Assembly: GCF_018612875.1 (NCBI RefSeq)
Contig: NZ_JAGGRI010000023.1
Location: forward strand, 62,001 to 126,000
Direction: 5' to 3'
DNA length: 64,000 nt
Source of the DNA: Lysobacter sp. ISL-50
GTDB taxonomy: Bacteria > Pseudomonadota > Gammaproteobacteria > Xanthomonadales > Xanthomonadaceae
The notes under the pieces are model-generated. The model was not told where the DNA came from and searched no databases. It saw nothing but the letters and a program-made list of their open reading frames with translations. Positions 17,103 to 25,268 of this stretch are shown here, one piece after another. The first letter of the stretch is position 1; each line of letters opens with the position of its first letter. Both the position numbers and the translations under genes were made by a program.

Positions 17103-17579
17103 TTACTGCGGGCACGATTCCTGCAACTCGTACCACTGCAGTTCCGAGCGATCGATCGACCAGCCGCGTCCCTGGATCAGGCCAGCGGCGTCGGCGTAGG
17201 AGACGTTGATGGTGACGGCGGCGAAATCGCCGACGGTGACCGAAGCGTAGATGCTCTTGGCCGTGGTCGTGGCGTCGTAGAAGTCCAGCGCGGTCTTGAA
17301 CCGCGACAGCGACACCGAATTGCTGGTGAAGGTCCGCAGCGACTGCAGGTCGAGCGGGAACACGTACTGGACGTTGGTCGGGCCGTAGGTGTTGACCACG
17401 GTCGGGGTGTGGATCGGCTTGGAACTCCAGTAGTGGTTGATCACCCGTAGTTGACACGCGGCGGCGTTGGGGAAGCCGGTGGGGGCGTTGAGGCGCCCCA
17501 GCGAGGTCCATTGCGACGCGAACGCGCCGTGGCTGGTCAGGGCCAACACGCAGAGCAGGGCAAGACGCTTGAGGTTCAT
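17103..17579 (-). CDS. Small secreted protein of unknown function
   Basis: The 158-residue protein starts at ATG 17579 with a clear Sec signal peptide (MNLKRLALLCVLALTSHGAFA, cleaved after AFA). The mature part is polar and probably beta-rich (SVTVGDFAAVTINVSYAD), with two cysteines (ACQL near residue 42 and ESCPQ at the end) that could form a disulfide. No catalytic motif is seen. The GC-rich gap 17580-18100 separates it from the divergent SpoIID gene. That gap should hold both promoters, but I see no clear element in it. Confidence 0.75.
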   Translation of the reverse strand: MNLKRLALLCVLALTSHGAFASQWTSLGRLNAPTGFPNAAACQLRVINHYWSSKPIHTPTVVNTYGPTNVQYVFPLDLQSLRTFTSNSVSLSRFKTALDFYDATTTAKSIYASVTVGDFAAVTINVSYADAAGLIQGRGWSIDRSELQWYELQESCPQ

Positions 17580-18100
17580 GAGACTCCTTGTCGTGATTCG
17601 ATGTGCGGGTTGCGGCCGCCGCGGCCGTGGTCCGGTGGCTCGGTGCGGCCGGACTATTTACGCAAATTCGCGTCTCTCACATTCGGACTGGCACGCGGTC
17701 GATCGAACGGAGCGCGATCTTCTCGTCTCGGTTCCAACGCCGCATGCACCCGAGCGCGCGCCAGTATCGCCAGCGCACTTGACCGTGATGCGACCGCCGC
17801 GCCGGCTCGCCGGTGCCGCGACCCGGCGCCCAGCGCGCCGCACATCCGCGCAGTGATCGCGGTCGCGATACCGGACACCGATCGCCGCCGCCCCCGGCCG
17901 CGACAGGTGCGCGACAGGCCCCAGCCTTAAAACGGCTTCCACCGGCGCGGTCCGTTCGTCCCCACGCGAAGGCCCGTTCGATTCTCGAACGCGAGCGACC
18001 GATCCCGACGCACACACCCGGGTCGGCACGTTCGGAACAGTGCGTACCGGCCGGCGCACGGAACCCGTCGCATCTCAACCCGCCAACCTGGGGCAGTGGA

Positions 18101-19942
18101 ATGAACAGCAGCATCGCAAGCAAGATCAACGCTTCTAACCGCGATTCCGCCGCTCCGGCGATGCAGCCGCTGGCGGCCACGGGGCTGCCGTGGCTCGCCG
18201 GCGCCTGCGCGCTGGCGATGAGCACGGCCTTCGCCGGGCAAACGCTCAAGGCCGGCGACAACGCCGGTGCGCCGGCGATCGCCGTGCGCAACACCGCCAC
18301 GCAGGCGGCGATCGATGTGCGCGTGCGCGACAGCGTCAGCGGCCGCGCATTGCAGGCCGTACTCAGCATCGCCCCGGTCGGCCGATCGGATGCGCGCCGG
18401 ATGTTGCCGCTGGCCTCGCAGGGCGGCCGCGTCGCCGGCCTGGCCAAGGGCGATTACCAACTCACCGTCAGCGTCCCCGGTTATCAGTCGCTGACCACGC
18501 GGGTGAATTCCGATGGCGCGCTGGGCCTGCCCACCACGTTGTGGCTGTCGCCCGAACGCGAGTCCGATCAGCTCGACCTGCTCGCGCTCAAGGCGGTCGA
18601 ATGCAGCGATTGCGTCGTCTACAGCGGCCACGTCTACGACCAGCGCAGCGGCAAGCCATTGGCCGGTGTGTCGGTGCGTACCGGCGAGGGTGAACGCGCG
18701 GTCACCGACGGCGCGGGTTATTTCGAAGTGCGCAGCAAATTCGCCAAGACCGCGCTCAAAGACGATGCGTTGCCGCCGACCACGACGATCGACATCGAAG
18801 GCGCGGGCTATCGCGCGCATCGCTTGTCCGGGGTGTCGTTGCTCAACGACAGCGCCCACTTCGTCGTCGATCTGCAGGCCGGCAGCGGCCGCAGCAACGA
18901 AAACCTGACGCACGTGCAGGCGCTGGCCAAAGACCGGCCGCTCAAGGAACGCGAGGCGATCCTGCAGCAGCTCGACGCGGCCAATGCCGATCAGGCGATG
19001 CGGCCCGGCCAGACCCTGAGCGCGGCGCAAGTGTCCGCCACCGCGGTGGCAGTGCCGTCGAGCATCCGCGTGGGCACCAGTTGCTCCGGGCGTTCGTGCT
19101 CGGGCGTGTTGGTCTACAGTCTGGAGGACTACGTCGGCAAGGGCCTCGATGAAGAGTGGATTCCGTCGTGGCACGCCAATTCGCTGGCCGCCGGCGCCGT
19201 CGCCTATCGCACCTACGGCGCGTACTTCGTCGCCCATCCGATCAGCAGCCGCTACGACATCTGCAATACCACTTCATGCCAGGTGTTCAATTCCGATTCG
19301 GTGTCGGCTACCGTCGCCGCGGCCAAGACGACCAAGGGCGTGATCCTGAGCCGCGACGGCAGGAGCGCGGCCTTCAGCGAATTCTCCTCCGAGAACAACG
19401 CCTGGGACGATCCGAGCGACGGCCTGTCGTGCAGCAACAACGACCTGAGCTGCGGCAACGGCAAGAACGGCTCGCCGCGCAATAACTGGCCGTGCCTGAG
19501 CGATTCGGTCGGCAAGGGCAAGGGCTGCTTCGGCCATGGCCGCGGCATGAGCCAATGGGGCACGCAGCGCTGGGCCAACAGCAATGGCCGCGACTGGAAG
19601 TGGATCACCGACCACTACTTCAACAACAACAACAGCCCCGGCGGCATGCGCAACGCTTACCGCTCCGGTTCCGGCGGCACGCCCAATCCCGGCAGCATCA
19701 CCGGCACGGTCAACACCAACGGCACGCCGTTGAACGTGCGCTCCGGCCCGGGCACGAGTTACTCGATGGTCGATACGCTCGCCGACAACACCAGCGTGAC
19801 CATCCAGTGCCAGACCAGCGGCACCTCGGTCACCGGCACCTACGGCACCAGCAAGATCTGGAACCGGATCGGCAGCGGCCGTTTCATTCCCGACGCCTAC
19901 ACCTACACCGGTTCCGACACCTCGGTGGCGCCGGCCTGCTGA
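18101..19942 (+). CDS. Secreted SpoIID/LytB-domain protein with C-terminal SH3-like domain
   Basis: I chose ATG 18101 (MNSSIASKINASNRDS), with a GGGGCAGTGG ribosome-like site just upstream, giving 613 residues. A signal segment lies at about 28-46. Two beta-sandwich regions of carboxypeptidase-regulatory type follow (about 60-150 and 180-260, the second with HVYDQRSGKPLAGVSV). The SpoIID/LytB domain (about 310-530) has YSLEDYVGKGLDEEW, LAAGAVAYRTYGAYF and GHGRGMSQWG. The SH3-like domain (about 545-613) begins PLNVRSGPGTSYS. SpoIID proteins cleave glycan strands lacking stem peptides, so this is likely a wall-degrading or remodelling enzyme exported to act on its own wall or on prey. It pairs with the next gene, which carries the same C-terminal domain. 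Confidence 0.85.
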   Translation: MNSSIASKINASNRDSAAPAMQPLAATGLPWLAGACALAMSTAFAGQTLKAGDNAGAPAIAVRNTATQAAIDVRVRDSVSGRALQAVLSIAPVGRSDARRMLPLASQGGRVAGLAKGDYQLTVSVPGYQSLTTRVNSDGALGLPTTLWLSPERESDQLDLLALKAVECSDCVVYSGHVYDQRSGKPLAGVSVRTGEGERAVTDGAGYFEVRSKFAKTALKDDALPPTTTIDIEGAGYRAHRLSGVSLLNDSAHFVVDLQAGSGRSNENLTHVQALAKDRPLKEREAILQQLDAANADQAMRPGQTLSAAQVSATAVAVPSSIRVGTSCSGRSCSGVLVYSLEDYVGKGLDEEWIPSWHANSLAAGAVAYRTYGAYFVAHPISSRYDICNTTSCQVFNSDSVSATVAAAKTTKGVILSRDGRSAAFSEFSSENNAWDDPSDGLSCSNNDLSCGNGKNGSPRNNWPCLSDSVGKGKGCFGHGRGMSQWGTQRWANSNGRDWKWITDHYFNNNNSPGGMRNAYRSGSGGTPNPGSITGTVNTNGTPLNVRSGPGTSYSMVDTLADNTSVTIQCQTSGTSVTGTYGTSKIWNRIGSGRFIPDAYTYTGSDTSVAPAC

Positions 19943-20053
19943 GCATGGCCGAACGCGCTACCGATCTTCCGTGCGGCGAGCGCATGCGGCGGCGAGCCAA
20001 TCCGTTCGCCGTATGCGCAGCCCTTCGATGACCATCCATCACAAGGAACTTCC

Positions 20054-21634
20054 GTGAATCGATCCGTGAACACCTTGCTGTGCACCGCGCTGGTCGCCTT
20101 GTTGTCGCCGATGGCGATGGCCGGCAAACCGGCCGCGGCCGTCGATGTACTGGCCGACCCGGCGCTGAGCCCGCGATTGCACGCCGAACAAGACGCGCTG
20201 CGGGCCGAGCGCGCGCAGTACCCGGCCTATTTCCGCCAGGCCTATGTGCGTTACCCATCGATCCCGGCGGGCACGCTGGAAGCGATGGCCTATGTCGCCA
20301 GCCGTTGGCAGCACCTGCGTCCGGCGGTGTCCGATGCCGGCGTTGGCAAGGAAATGCCGCGCGCGTTCGGCGTGATGGGGCTGTACCACGGCGAAGGTTT
20401 CGCCGATCAGGTCGGCGAAGCCGCGCGTCTGCTCGGCGTGCCCGAGTCGCGCGTGCTCAACGAGGCCTCGACCAACATCCTCGCCGCCGCGGCCTTGCTC
20501 GATCGCGAAATCGCGCGCGACGGCCAAGGCCCCGCGCTCAGCGCCGAAGCGCTGCGTCCGGCGCTGCAGCGTTACGCCGGCTACGCCAAGACCCAGGCCA
20601 AGAGCGCGGTGCAGGATTACGCGCGCCTGAGTTTCGCCTTCGACGTGCTGCTGACCCAGGATCGCGGCGTCAGCGAATCCGGGATCGCCGTGCCCGCGCG
20701 CGCGATCGCCTGGGAACGCGCGTTCGACGTGCCCGATCTGGTGCGCCTGCGCGCGCCGCTGCTGCGCTTGAACGCCGACAGCGACCGCATCGAGACCGAA
20801 CACTACTTCGTCGATCCGGTCACCCAGACCCTGCAGAACAAAGACCCGCGCGTCGGCGCCGCCGCGGCCAGCCCGGACTACGGCCCGGCGTTTTGGGTGG
20901 CATCGCCTTATCACTCCGATCGCACGTCTTACGACTCGGTGACCATCCACACCGTGCAGGGTTCCTACGCCGGCAGCATCTCGTGGTTCCAGAACAATCC
21001 CAAGCACGTCAGCATCCATTACCTGGTGCGCAGCAGCGACGGCCAGATCACCCAGATGGTGCGCGAGAATCGCGCGGCCCATCACGTGCTGTCGCATAAC
21101 CAGACCACGCTCGGCATCGAGCACGAAGGCTATGTGGACAACGCCGCGTGGTACACCAGCGCGATGTACAACGCCTCGGCCGGCATCACCCGCCACTTCT
21201 GCGCCAAGTATCCGGCGATCAAGTGCAGCACCGCGTTCCAGGGCCCGGCGACGCGCACGGTCAGGGTGCTGGCGACCACGGTCAAGGTCAAAGGCCACCA
21301 GCACTACAGCGGCAACGATCACACCGACCCGGGCATCAACTGGGATTGGGCGCGTTACTACAAATTGCTCAATCCCGGCGGCACCGGCGCGAGCGGCACG
21401 GTCGATACCAGCGGCTCGCCGTTGAACGTGCGCTCCGGCCCGGGCACCAGTTATTCGGTGGTCGATAGCCTCGCCGATGGCGCCAGCGTCACCATCCAGT
21501 GCCAGACCAACGGCAGTTCGGTCACCGGCACCTACGGCACCAGCAGCCTGTGGAACCGCATCGGCAGCGGCCGTTTCATTCCCGACGCCTACACCTACAC
21601 CGGATCGGACGGACGCGTCGCGCCCGATTGCTGA
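20054..21634 (+). CDS. Secreted N-acetylmuramoyl-L-alanine amidase with SH3-like domain
   Basis: This 526-residue protein starts at ATG 20054 with a signal peptide ending MAMAG. Residues 35-250 form a helical domain (AGTLEAMAYVASRW, MGLYHGEGF) resembling a lytic-transglycosylase or accessory fold. Residues 295-460 are an Amidase_2 zinc amidase: SVTIHTVQGSY, NNPKHVSIHYLV, TLGIEHEGYV and the closing HQHYSGNDHTDPG. Such enzymes cut the bond between muramic acid and the stem peptide. The last 70 residues (PLNVRSGPGTSYSVVD to the C-terminus) are nearly identical to the end of the preceding protein and probably bind cell wall. The two genes are 111 bp apart and should act on one substrate in sequence: amidase, then glycan cleavage. 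Confidence 0.88.
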   Translation: MNRSVNTLLCTALVALLSPMAMAGKPAAAVDVLADPALSPRLHAEQDALRAERAQYPAYFRQAYVRYPSIPAGTLEAMAYVASRWQHLRPAVSDAGVGKEMPRAFGVMGLYHGEGFADQVGEAARLLGVPESRVLNEASTNILAAAALLDREIARDGQGPALSAEALRPALQRYAGYAKTQAKSAVQDYARLSFAFDVLLTQDRGVSESGIAVPARAIAWERAFDVPDLVRLRAPLLRLNADSDRIETEHYFVDPVTQTLQNKDPRVGAAAASPDYGPAFWVASPYHSDRTSYDSVTIHTVQGSYAGSISWFQNNPKHVSIHYLVRSSDGQITQMVRENRAAHHVLSHNQTTLGIEHEGYVDNAAWYTSAMYNASAGITRHFCAKYPAIKCSTAFQGPATRTVRVLATTVKVKGHQHYSGNDHTDPGINWDWARYYKLLNPGGTGASGTVDTSGSPLNVRSGPGTSYSVVDSLADGASVTIQCQTNGSSVTGTYGTSSLWNRIGSGRFIPDAYTYTGSDGRVAPDC

Positions 21635-21674
21635 TCGCAGCACTTCAAACCAGCCAGACACCGAGTCGAGGTGG

Positions 21675-21719
21675 ACGGGCGCGGCGACGAGCGGTTGGCA
21701 TCGTCGCGCCCGTTTTTTT
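21675..21719 (+). terminator. Strong terminator of the SpoIID-amidase pair
   Basis: ACGGGCGCG plus GACGA on the left pairs with TCGTCGCGCCCGT on the right, with a three-base bulge. Seven T follow at 21713-21719. It lies 41 bp after the amidase stop. Confidence 0.85.
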
Positions 21720-21854
21720 CCGGCGCGCGTTTTGCAACGGCCCGAAGTGCAAGCCGAGGCCGTTCAACCGCCAAAAACCGACAGCGCGACACGCCGGAGC
21801 CGGCGCGCGGCTGATCTACTATCCGTCAACCCGATGTCCAGCGAGTGCAGTGAG

Positions 21855-23492
21855 ATGGAGCGTTTCTTCAACCGGCCGGCCGATGTCGTCACCCAGGTGT
21901 TGAACAGCACGGCCGCCGGCGCGGCGCTGGCGGTGGCCGATCCGGCCTCGGGCATGCGCATCCTCGCGCGCGCCGCGCTCGACCGCGGCCGGGTCGCGTT
22001 GCTGTCGGGCGGCGGCGCCGGCCACGAGCCTTCGCACGCCGGCTTCGTCGGCCGCGGCATGCTCAGCGCGGCGGTGTCCGGGGAGATATTCGCCTCGCCC
22101 GGCGTGGCCGCGGTGCATGCCGCGATCCGCCACTGCAGCGGCAGCGGCGGCGCCTTGCTGATCGTCAAGAACTACACCGGCGATCGCCTCAATTTCGGAC
22201 TGGCCGCCGAGCAGGCGCGGCGCGAAGGCGTGGACGTGCGCATGTGCATCGTCGCCGACGACATCGCCCTGGCCGACGCGCCGCGACCGCGCGGCGTCGC
22301 CGGCACGGTGCTGGTGCACAAGTACGCCGGCTATCTGGCCGAGCTGGGCCTCACGCTCGACGAGCTGACCGAGCGCACGCAGACCTTCGCCAACTCGCTG
22401 ATGTCGCTGGGCCTGTCGCTGTCGAGCTGCACCTTGCCCGGCCACGCGCCGCAGCCGCGCGGAGCCGAATTGGGGCTGGGCATCCACAACGAACCCGGCG
22501 CGCGCCGGATCGATCCGCGCGACGCGGCCGAAGCGGTGCAACTGGTGCTGACGCCGTTGCTGGAACAGGCGGTGCAGCGTTTCGGCATCGGCACGCGCTG
22601 GATCGTGATGCTCAACGATCTGGGCGGATGTTCGACCCAGGAACTGGCGGTACTTGCCGACGAAGTGCTGCGGCGCATCGGCCGCGAACGCATCGCGCTG
22701 ATGGTGCGTCCGTCGGCGTTGATGACCTCGCTGGACATGCACGGATTTTCGTTGACCTTGTTGCCGGCGTTGCCCGATTACGTCGAAGCCTTGTCGGCGC
22801 CGGTCGAGCCGCTGGCCTGGCCCGGCGTATTCGAGCCGCGCGCGCCGGGCATCTTCGCCGTAGTCGCGGATGCGGAGGCCACGGCCGTCGGCGCGCAGGA
22901 TGCCGCGATCGCCGCCGCCATCGACGGCATCGCGCGGGTCTTGCTCGCGGCCGAACAGACCTTGGATGAACTCGACGCGCGCATCGGCGACGGCGACGCC
23001 GGCAGCACCTTCGCCGCCGGCGCGCGCGCGGTCGGCGAGGCGCTCAAGCGGCAATCGTTGAGCACCGGCGAGCCGGCGAAGCTGTGCGACGAACTCGGCC
23101 GCCTGTTGGCGCGTGCGATGGGCGGCTCCAGCGGCGTGCTGCTGTCGATCCTGTTCACCGCCACCGGCACCGCGCTGGCCGCCAGCCGCGGCTGGCAGGA
23201 CGCGCTGGGCGAAGGCATCGCGCGCATGCGCCACTATGGTGGCGCTTCGCCCGGCGACCGGACCATGCTCGATGCCTTGATCCCCGCGGTCGAAGCGCTG
23301 GACCAGGGCTTCGCCGCCGCGGCCCGGGCCGCGCGCGAAGGCGCCGACCGCACCGCGACGATGACGCGCGCCGGAGCAGGGCGGGCTTCGTACGTGCCCG
23401 AGCACGCGCTCATGGGCGCGATCGATCCGGGCGCCGAAGCGGTGGCGCGGGCGTTTGCGAGTCTGGCGGGGCAGGCGATCGGCGTGAAGTAG
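21855..23492 (+). CDS. dhaK: Single-chain ATP-dependent dihydroxyacetone kinase (DhaK-DhaL fusion)
   Basis: The product phosphorylates dihydroxyacetone to dihydroxyacetone phosphate, feeding glycolysis. I chose ATG 21855 because the product then begins MERFFNRPADVV, the normal kinase start; ATG 21834 would add seven residues. Residues 1-330 are the DhaK half (LSGGGAGHEPSHAGF, LGIHNEPGARR, where the histidine forms the substrate hemiaminal). Residues 345-545 are the DhaL half (TLDELDARIGDGDAGSTFAAG, with aspartates that hold Mg-ATP, then AMGGSSGVLLSI). A fused chain of about 545 residues uses ATP, unlike the phosphotransferase-dependent split form. It stands alone in its orientation. Confidence 0.93.
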   Translation: MERFFNRPADVVTQVLNSTAAGAALAVADPASGMRILARAALDRGRVALLSGGGAGHEPSHAGFVGRGMLSAAVSGEIFASPGVAAVHAAIRHCSGSGGALLIVKNYTGDRLNFGLAAEQARREGVDVRMCIVADDIALADAPRPRGVAGTVLVHKYAGYLAELGLTLDELTERTQTFANSLMSLGLSLSSCTLPGHAPQPRGAELGLGIHNEPGARRIDPRDAAEAVQLVLTPLLEQAVQRFGIGTRWIVMLNDLGGCSTQELAVLADEVLRRIGRERIALMVRPSALMTSLDMHGFSLTLLPALPDYVEALSAPVEPLAWPGVFEPRAPGIFAVVADAEATAVGAQDAAIAAAIDGIARVLLAAEQTLDELDARIGDGDAGSTFAAGARAVGEALKRQSLSTGEPAKLCDELGRLLARAMGGSSGVLLSILFTATGTALAASRGWQDALGEGIARMRHYGGASPGDRTMLDALIPAVEALDQGFAAAARAAREGADRTATMTRAGAGRASYVPEHALMGAIDPGAEAVARAFASLAGQAIGVK

Positions 23493-23526
23493 GAAAGTAG
23501 CTGGTCGGGCGAGTCGATCCTCCTCA

Positions 23527-23553
23527 AGCCGTCATTCCCGCGAACGCGGGATC
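23527..23553. repeat. REP-like palindrome
   Basis: GTCATTCCCGCGAACGCGGG has an inner stem (CCCGCG/CGCGGG) and matches the repeats at 28270, 28410 and 28551. It is an intergenic repeat type dispersed in this window. Confidence 0.6.
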
Positions 23554-23608
23554 GAGCGAAAGCGCATGAAGCCGAAGCGCCTCCGCCTTTCACCGAACGC
23601 CCGCGCAA

Positions 23609-23638
23609 CAAAAAAGCCGACGATCGCTCGTCGGCTTT
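23609..23638 (-). terminator. Terminator downstream of tRNA-Ala
   Basis: GCCGACGA/TCGTCGGC forms an 8-bp stem around a four-base loop. The plus-strand A-run at 23609-23615 gives a T-run on the minus strand, right after the tRNA 3' end. It could also stop read-through from the kinase gene. Confidence 0.85.
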
Positions 23639-23647
23639 CTGTGGAAG

Positions 23648-23723
<76 letters not shown>

Positions 23724-23826
23724 ACATTCAGAGGGAACAAGTTTAGCCGGACGAAACCGCTCGCGCTAGTAGCGGGGCGAATTTCCGCGACGCGCCGCCT
23801 GATCGGCCCGCCAAGGCCGCCGTGGT

Positions 23827-24930
23827 TCAGCGTTCGGCGGCCAGCAACGGCGCCAGATCCGGCTCCAGGGCGGCGCGGCGCCAGCCGGACAGGGCGTCGG
23901 GCCAGTCGCCATGATCGAGCAGCGCCTCCAGCCAGCGGCGCGAGGCCAGCACGCCGTCGGGCAGGCCGAGCGCGGCGCTGCGGCTGGCGACGGCGTCCTG
24001 CAGCTGGCGCAGGCGTTGCTTGTCGCGGGTTTCGGCGACGCCGGCATCGGGCGCCTCATCCTCGTCGGCGAGCGGGGTGCTCAACGCCGCCCACAAGGTC
24101 TCGGTGAGCTTGCGCGGGGCCTTGGGGTGGGCGTCGAGCTGGCGCTGCAGCGCGTCGCGATCGGCCGGCGCCTGGCGGGCCAGGGCCACGGCCAGTTCGT
24201 TGTCCAGAATCCAGCTGCGCGGCTTGTCGCTGTCGCGCGCGTACACATCGCGCCAGCGCAGCAGCCGCACCAGCCGGCGCTGGGCCGGCAGGTCGAGGAA
24301 TTGCGCGCTGCGCATCGACAGATGCGGCCAGCGCTCCGGCGCTTCGTTTTCGGCGTTGACGACGGTGCGGCCGGCGTCTTCGGCCAGCCAGTCGCCGCGG
24401 CCGAGCTGATCGAGCATGCCGGCCAACGCGTCGTGCATCGCGAACAGATACAGCACGTCGTCGGCGGCGTATTCCAGCTGCGACGGCGACAACGGCCGGC
24501 GCATCCAGTCCGAGCGGGTCTCGCCCTTGGCCAGGGCCACGCCGGTGAGTTGTTCGACCAGTTTCTGATAGCCCAGCCCGCTGCCGATGCCGGCCAGCGC
24601 CGCGGCCTGCTGGGTGTCGAACAGCGGCTTGGGCACCACGCCGCAGGCGTGCTTGAACGCGACCAGGTCCTCGCTGGGACTGTGCACCACTTTGAGAACC
24701 GCCGTGTCGGCCAGGATCGGCGCCAGCGCCTCGTTGACCCCGGGGCGCAGCGGATCGATCAGCAGGATCGTCGGCTCGGCCTCGCCCTCGCGCTCGATGG
24801 CGATCTGCACCAGGGCCAGTTGCGGCCAGTAGGTGCGCTCGCGGATGAATTCCGTGTCCAGGCCGATACGCGCGGGCTTGACCTCGAAATGCGCTTGCAG
24901 CGCGGCGGCGGTGTTGATCCAGACGGGCAT
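23827..24930 (-). CDS. rnd: Ribonuclease D
   Basis: This 367-residue 3'-5' exoribonuclease trims tRNA precursors and other structured RNAs. The DEDD catalytic domain occupies residues 1-185: Asp25 and Glu27 in GLDTEF, an aspartate in VVHSPSEDL, and the final tyrosine and aspartate in YAADDVLYL. The HRDC domain (about 210-290, WRDVYARDSDKPRSWILDNE) assists RNA binding. The length is normal for the family. It lies on the same strand 104 bp upstream of tRNA-Ala, which could be one of its substrates, although they are probably transcribed separately. Confidence 0.95.
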   Translation of the reverse strand: MPVWINTAAALQAHFEVKPARIGLDTEFIRERTYWPQLALVQIAIEREGEAEPTILLIDPLRPGVNEALAPILADTAVLKVVHSPSEDLVAFKHACGVVPKPLFDTQQAAALAGIGSGLGYQKLVEQLTGVALAKGETRSDWMRRPLSPSQLEYAADDVLYLFAMHDALAGMLDQLGRGDWLAEDAGRTVVNAENEAPERWPHLSMRSAQFLDLPAQRRLVRLLRWRDVYARDSDKPRSWILDNELAVALARQAPADRDALQRQLDAHPKAPRKLTETLWAALSTPLADEDEAPDAGVAETRDKQRLRQLQDAVASRSAALGLPDGVLASRRWLEALLDHGDWPDALSGWRRAALEPDLAPLLAAER

Positions 24931-25139
24931 GTTTTTCGGTGGTTTCGCTTGCGGGTGGAATGAAGGCCGGCGGGCGACAATAGCCTAATGCAGCCGGCAA
25001 GGGGGCGTGGGGCGGCAATCGGGAATCGGGATTCGGCCTGGATCGGGCGATTGCGATGCCTTTGCAGCCATTGCGAGTGGGATCGCTGCGATGGTGGATA
25101 TGGCTGGACTGCCGGCAGGCCGCGCCTCAAGCTTTTGCC

Positions 25140-25203
25140 GATTCCCGATTCCCGATTCCCGATTCCCGATTCCCGATTCCCGATTCCCGATTCCCGATTC
25201 CCG
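25140..25203. repeat. Heptamer tandem array, nine copies of GATTCCC
   Basis: Nine perfect tandem copies of GATTCCC lie between rnd and the lipoprotein gene. A short inverted version (TCGGGAATCGGGAAT-like) lies at 25015-25036. The same heptamer recurs at 33362-33410, 28620-28645 and 53934-54058. The gap 24931-25265 contains little else. Confidence 0.9.
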
Positions 25204-25250
25204 GTATTAACCCTCGAAGCGATATGCTGCGCCGGTCGCTCGCGCCATCC

Positions 25251-25268
25251 GGGAGAGGTCGAAGTTTG
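25251..25268 (+). promoter_or_regulatory. Ribosome binding site and TTG start of the lipoprotein gene
   Basis: GGGAGAGG at 25251-25258 is followed by seven bases and TTG at 25266. No comparable site precedes the ATGs at 25224 or 25278, so TTG is the likely start. Confidence 0.65.
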
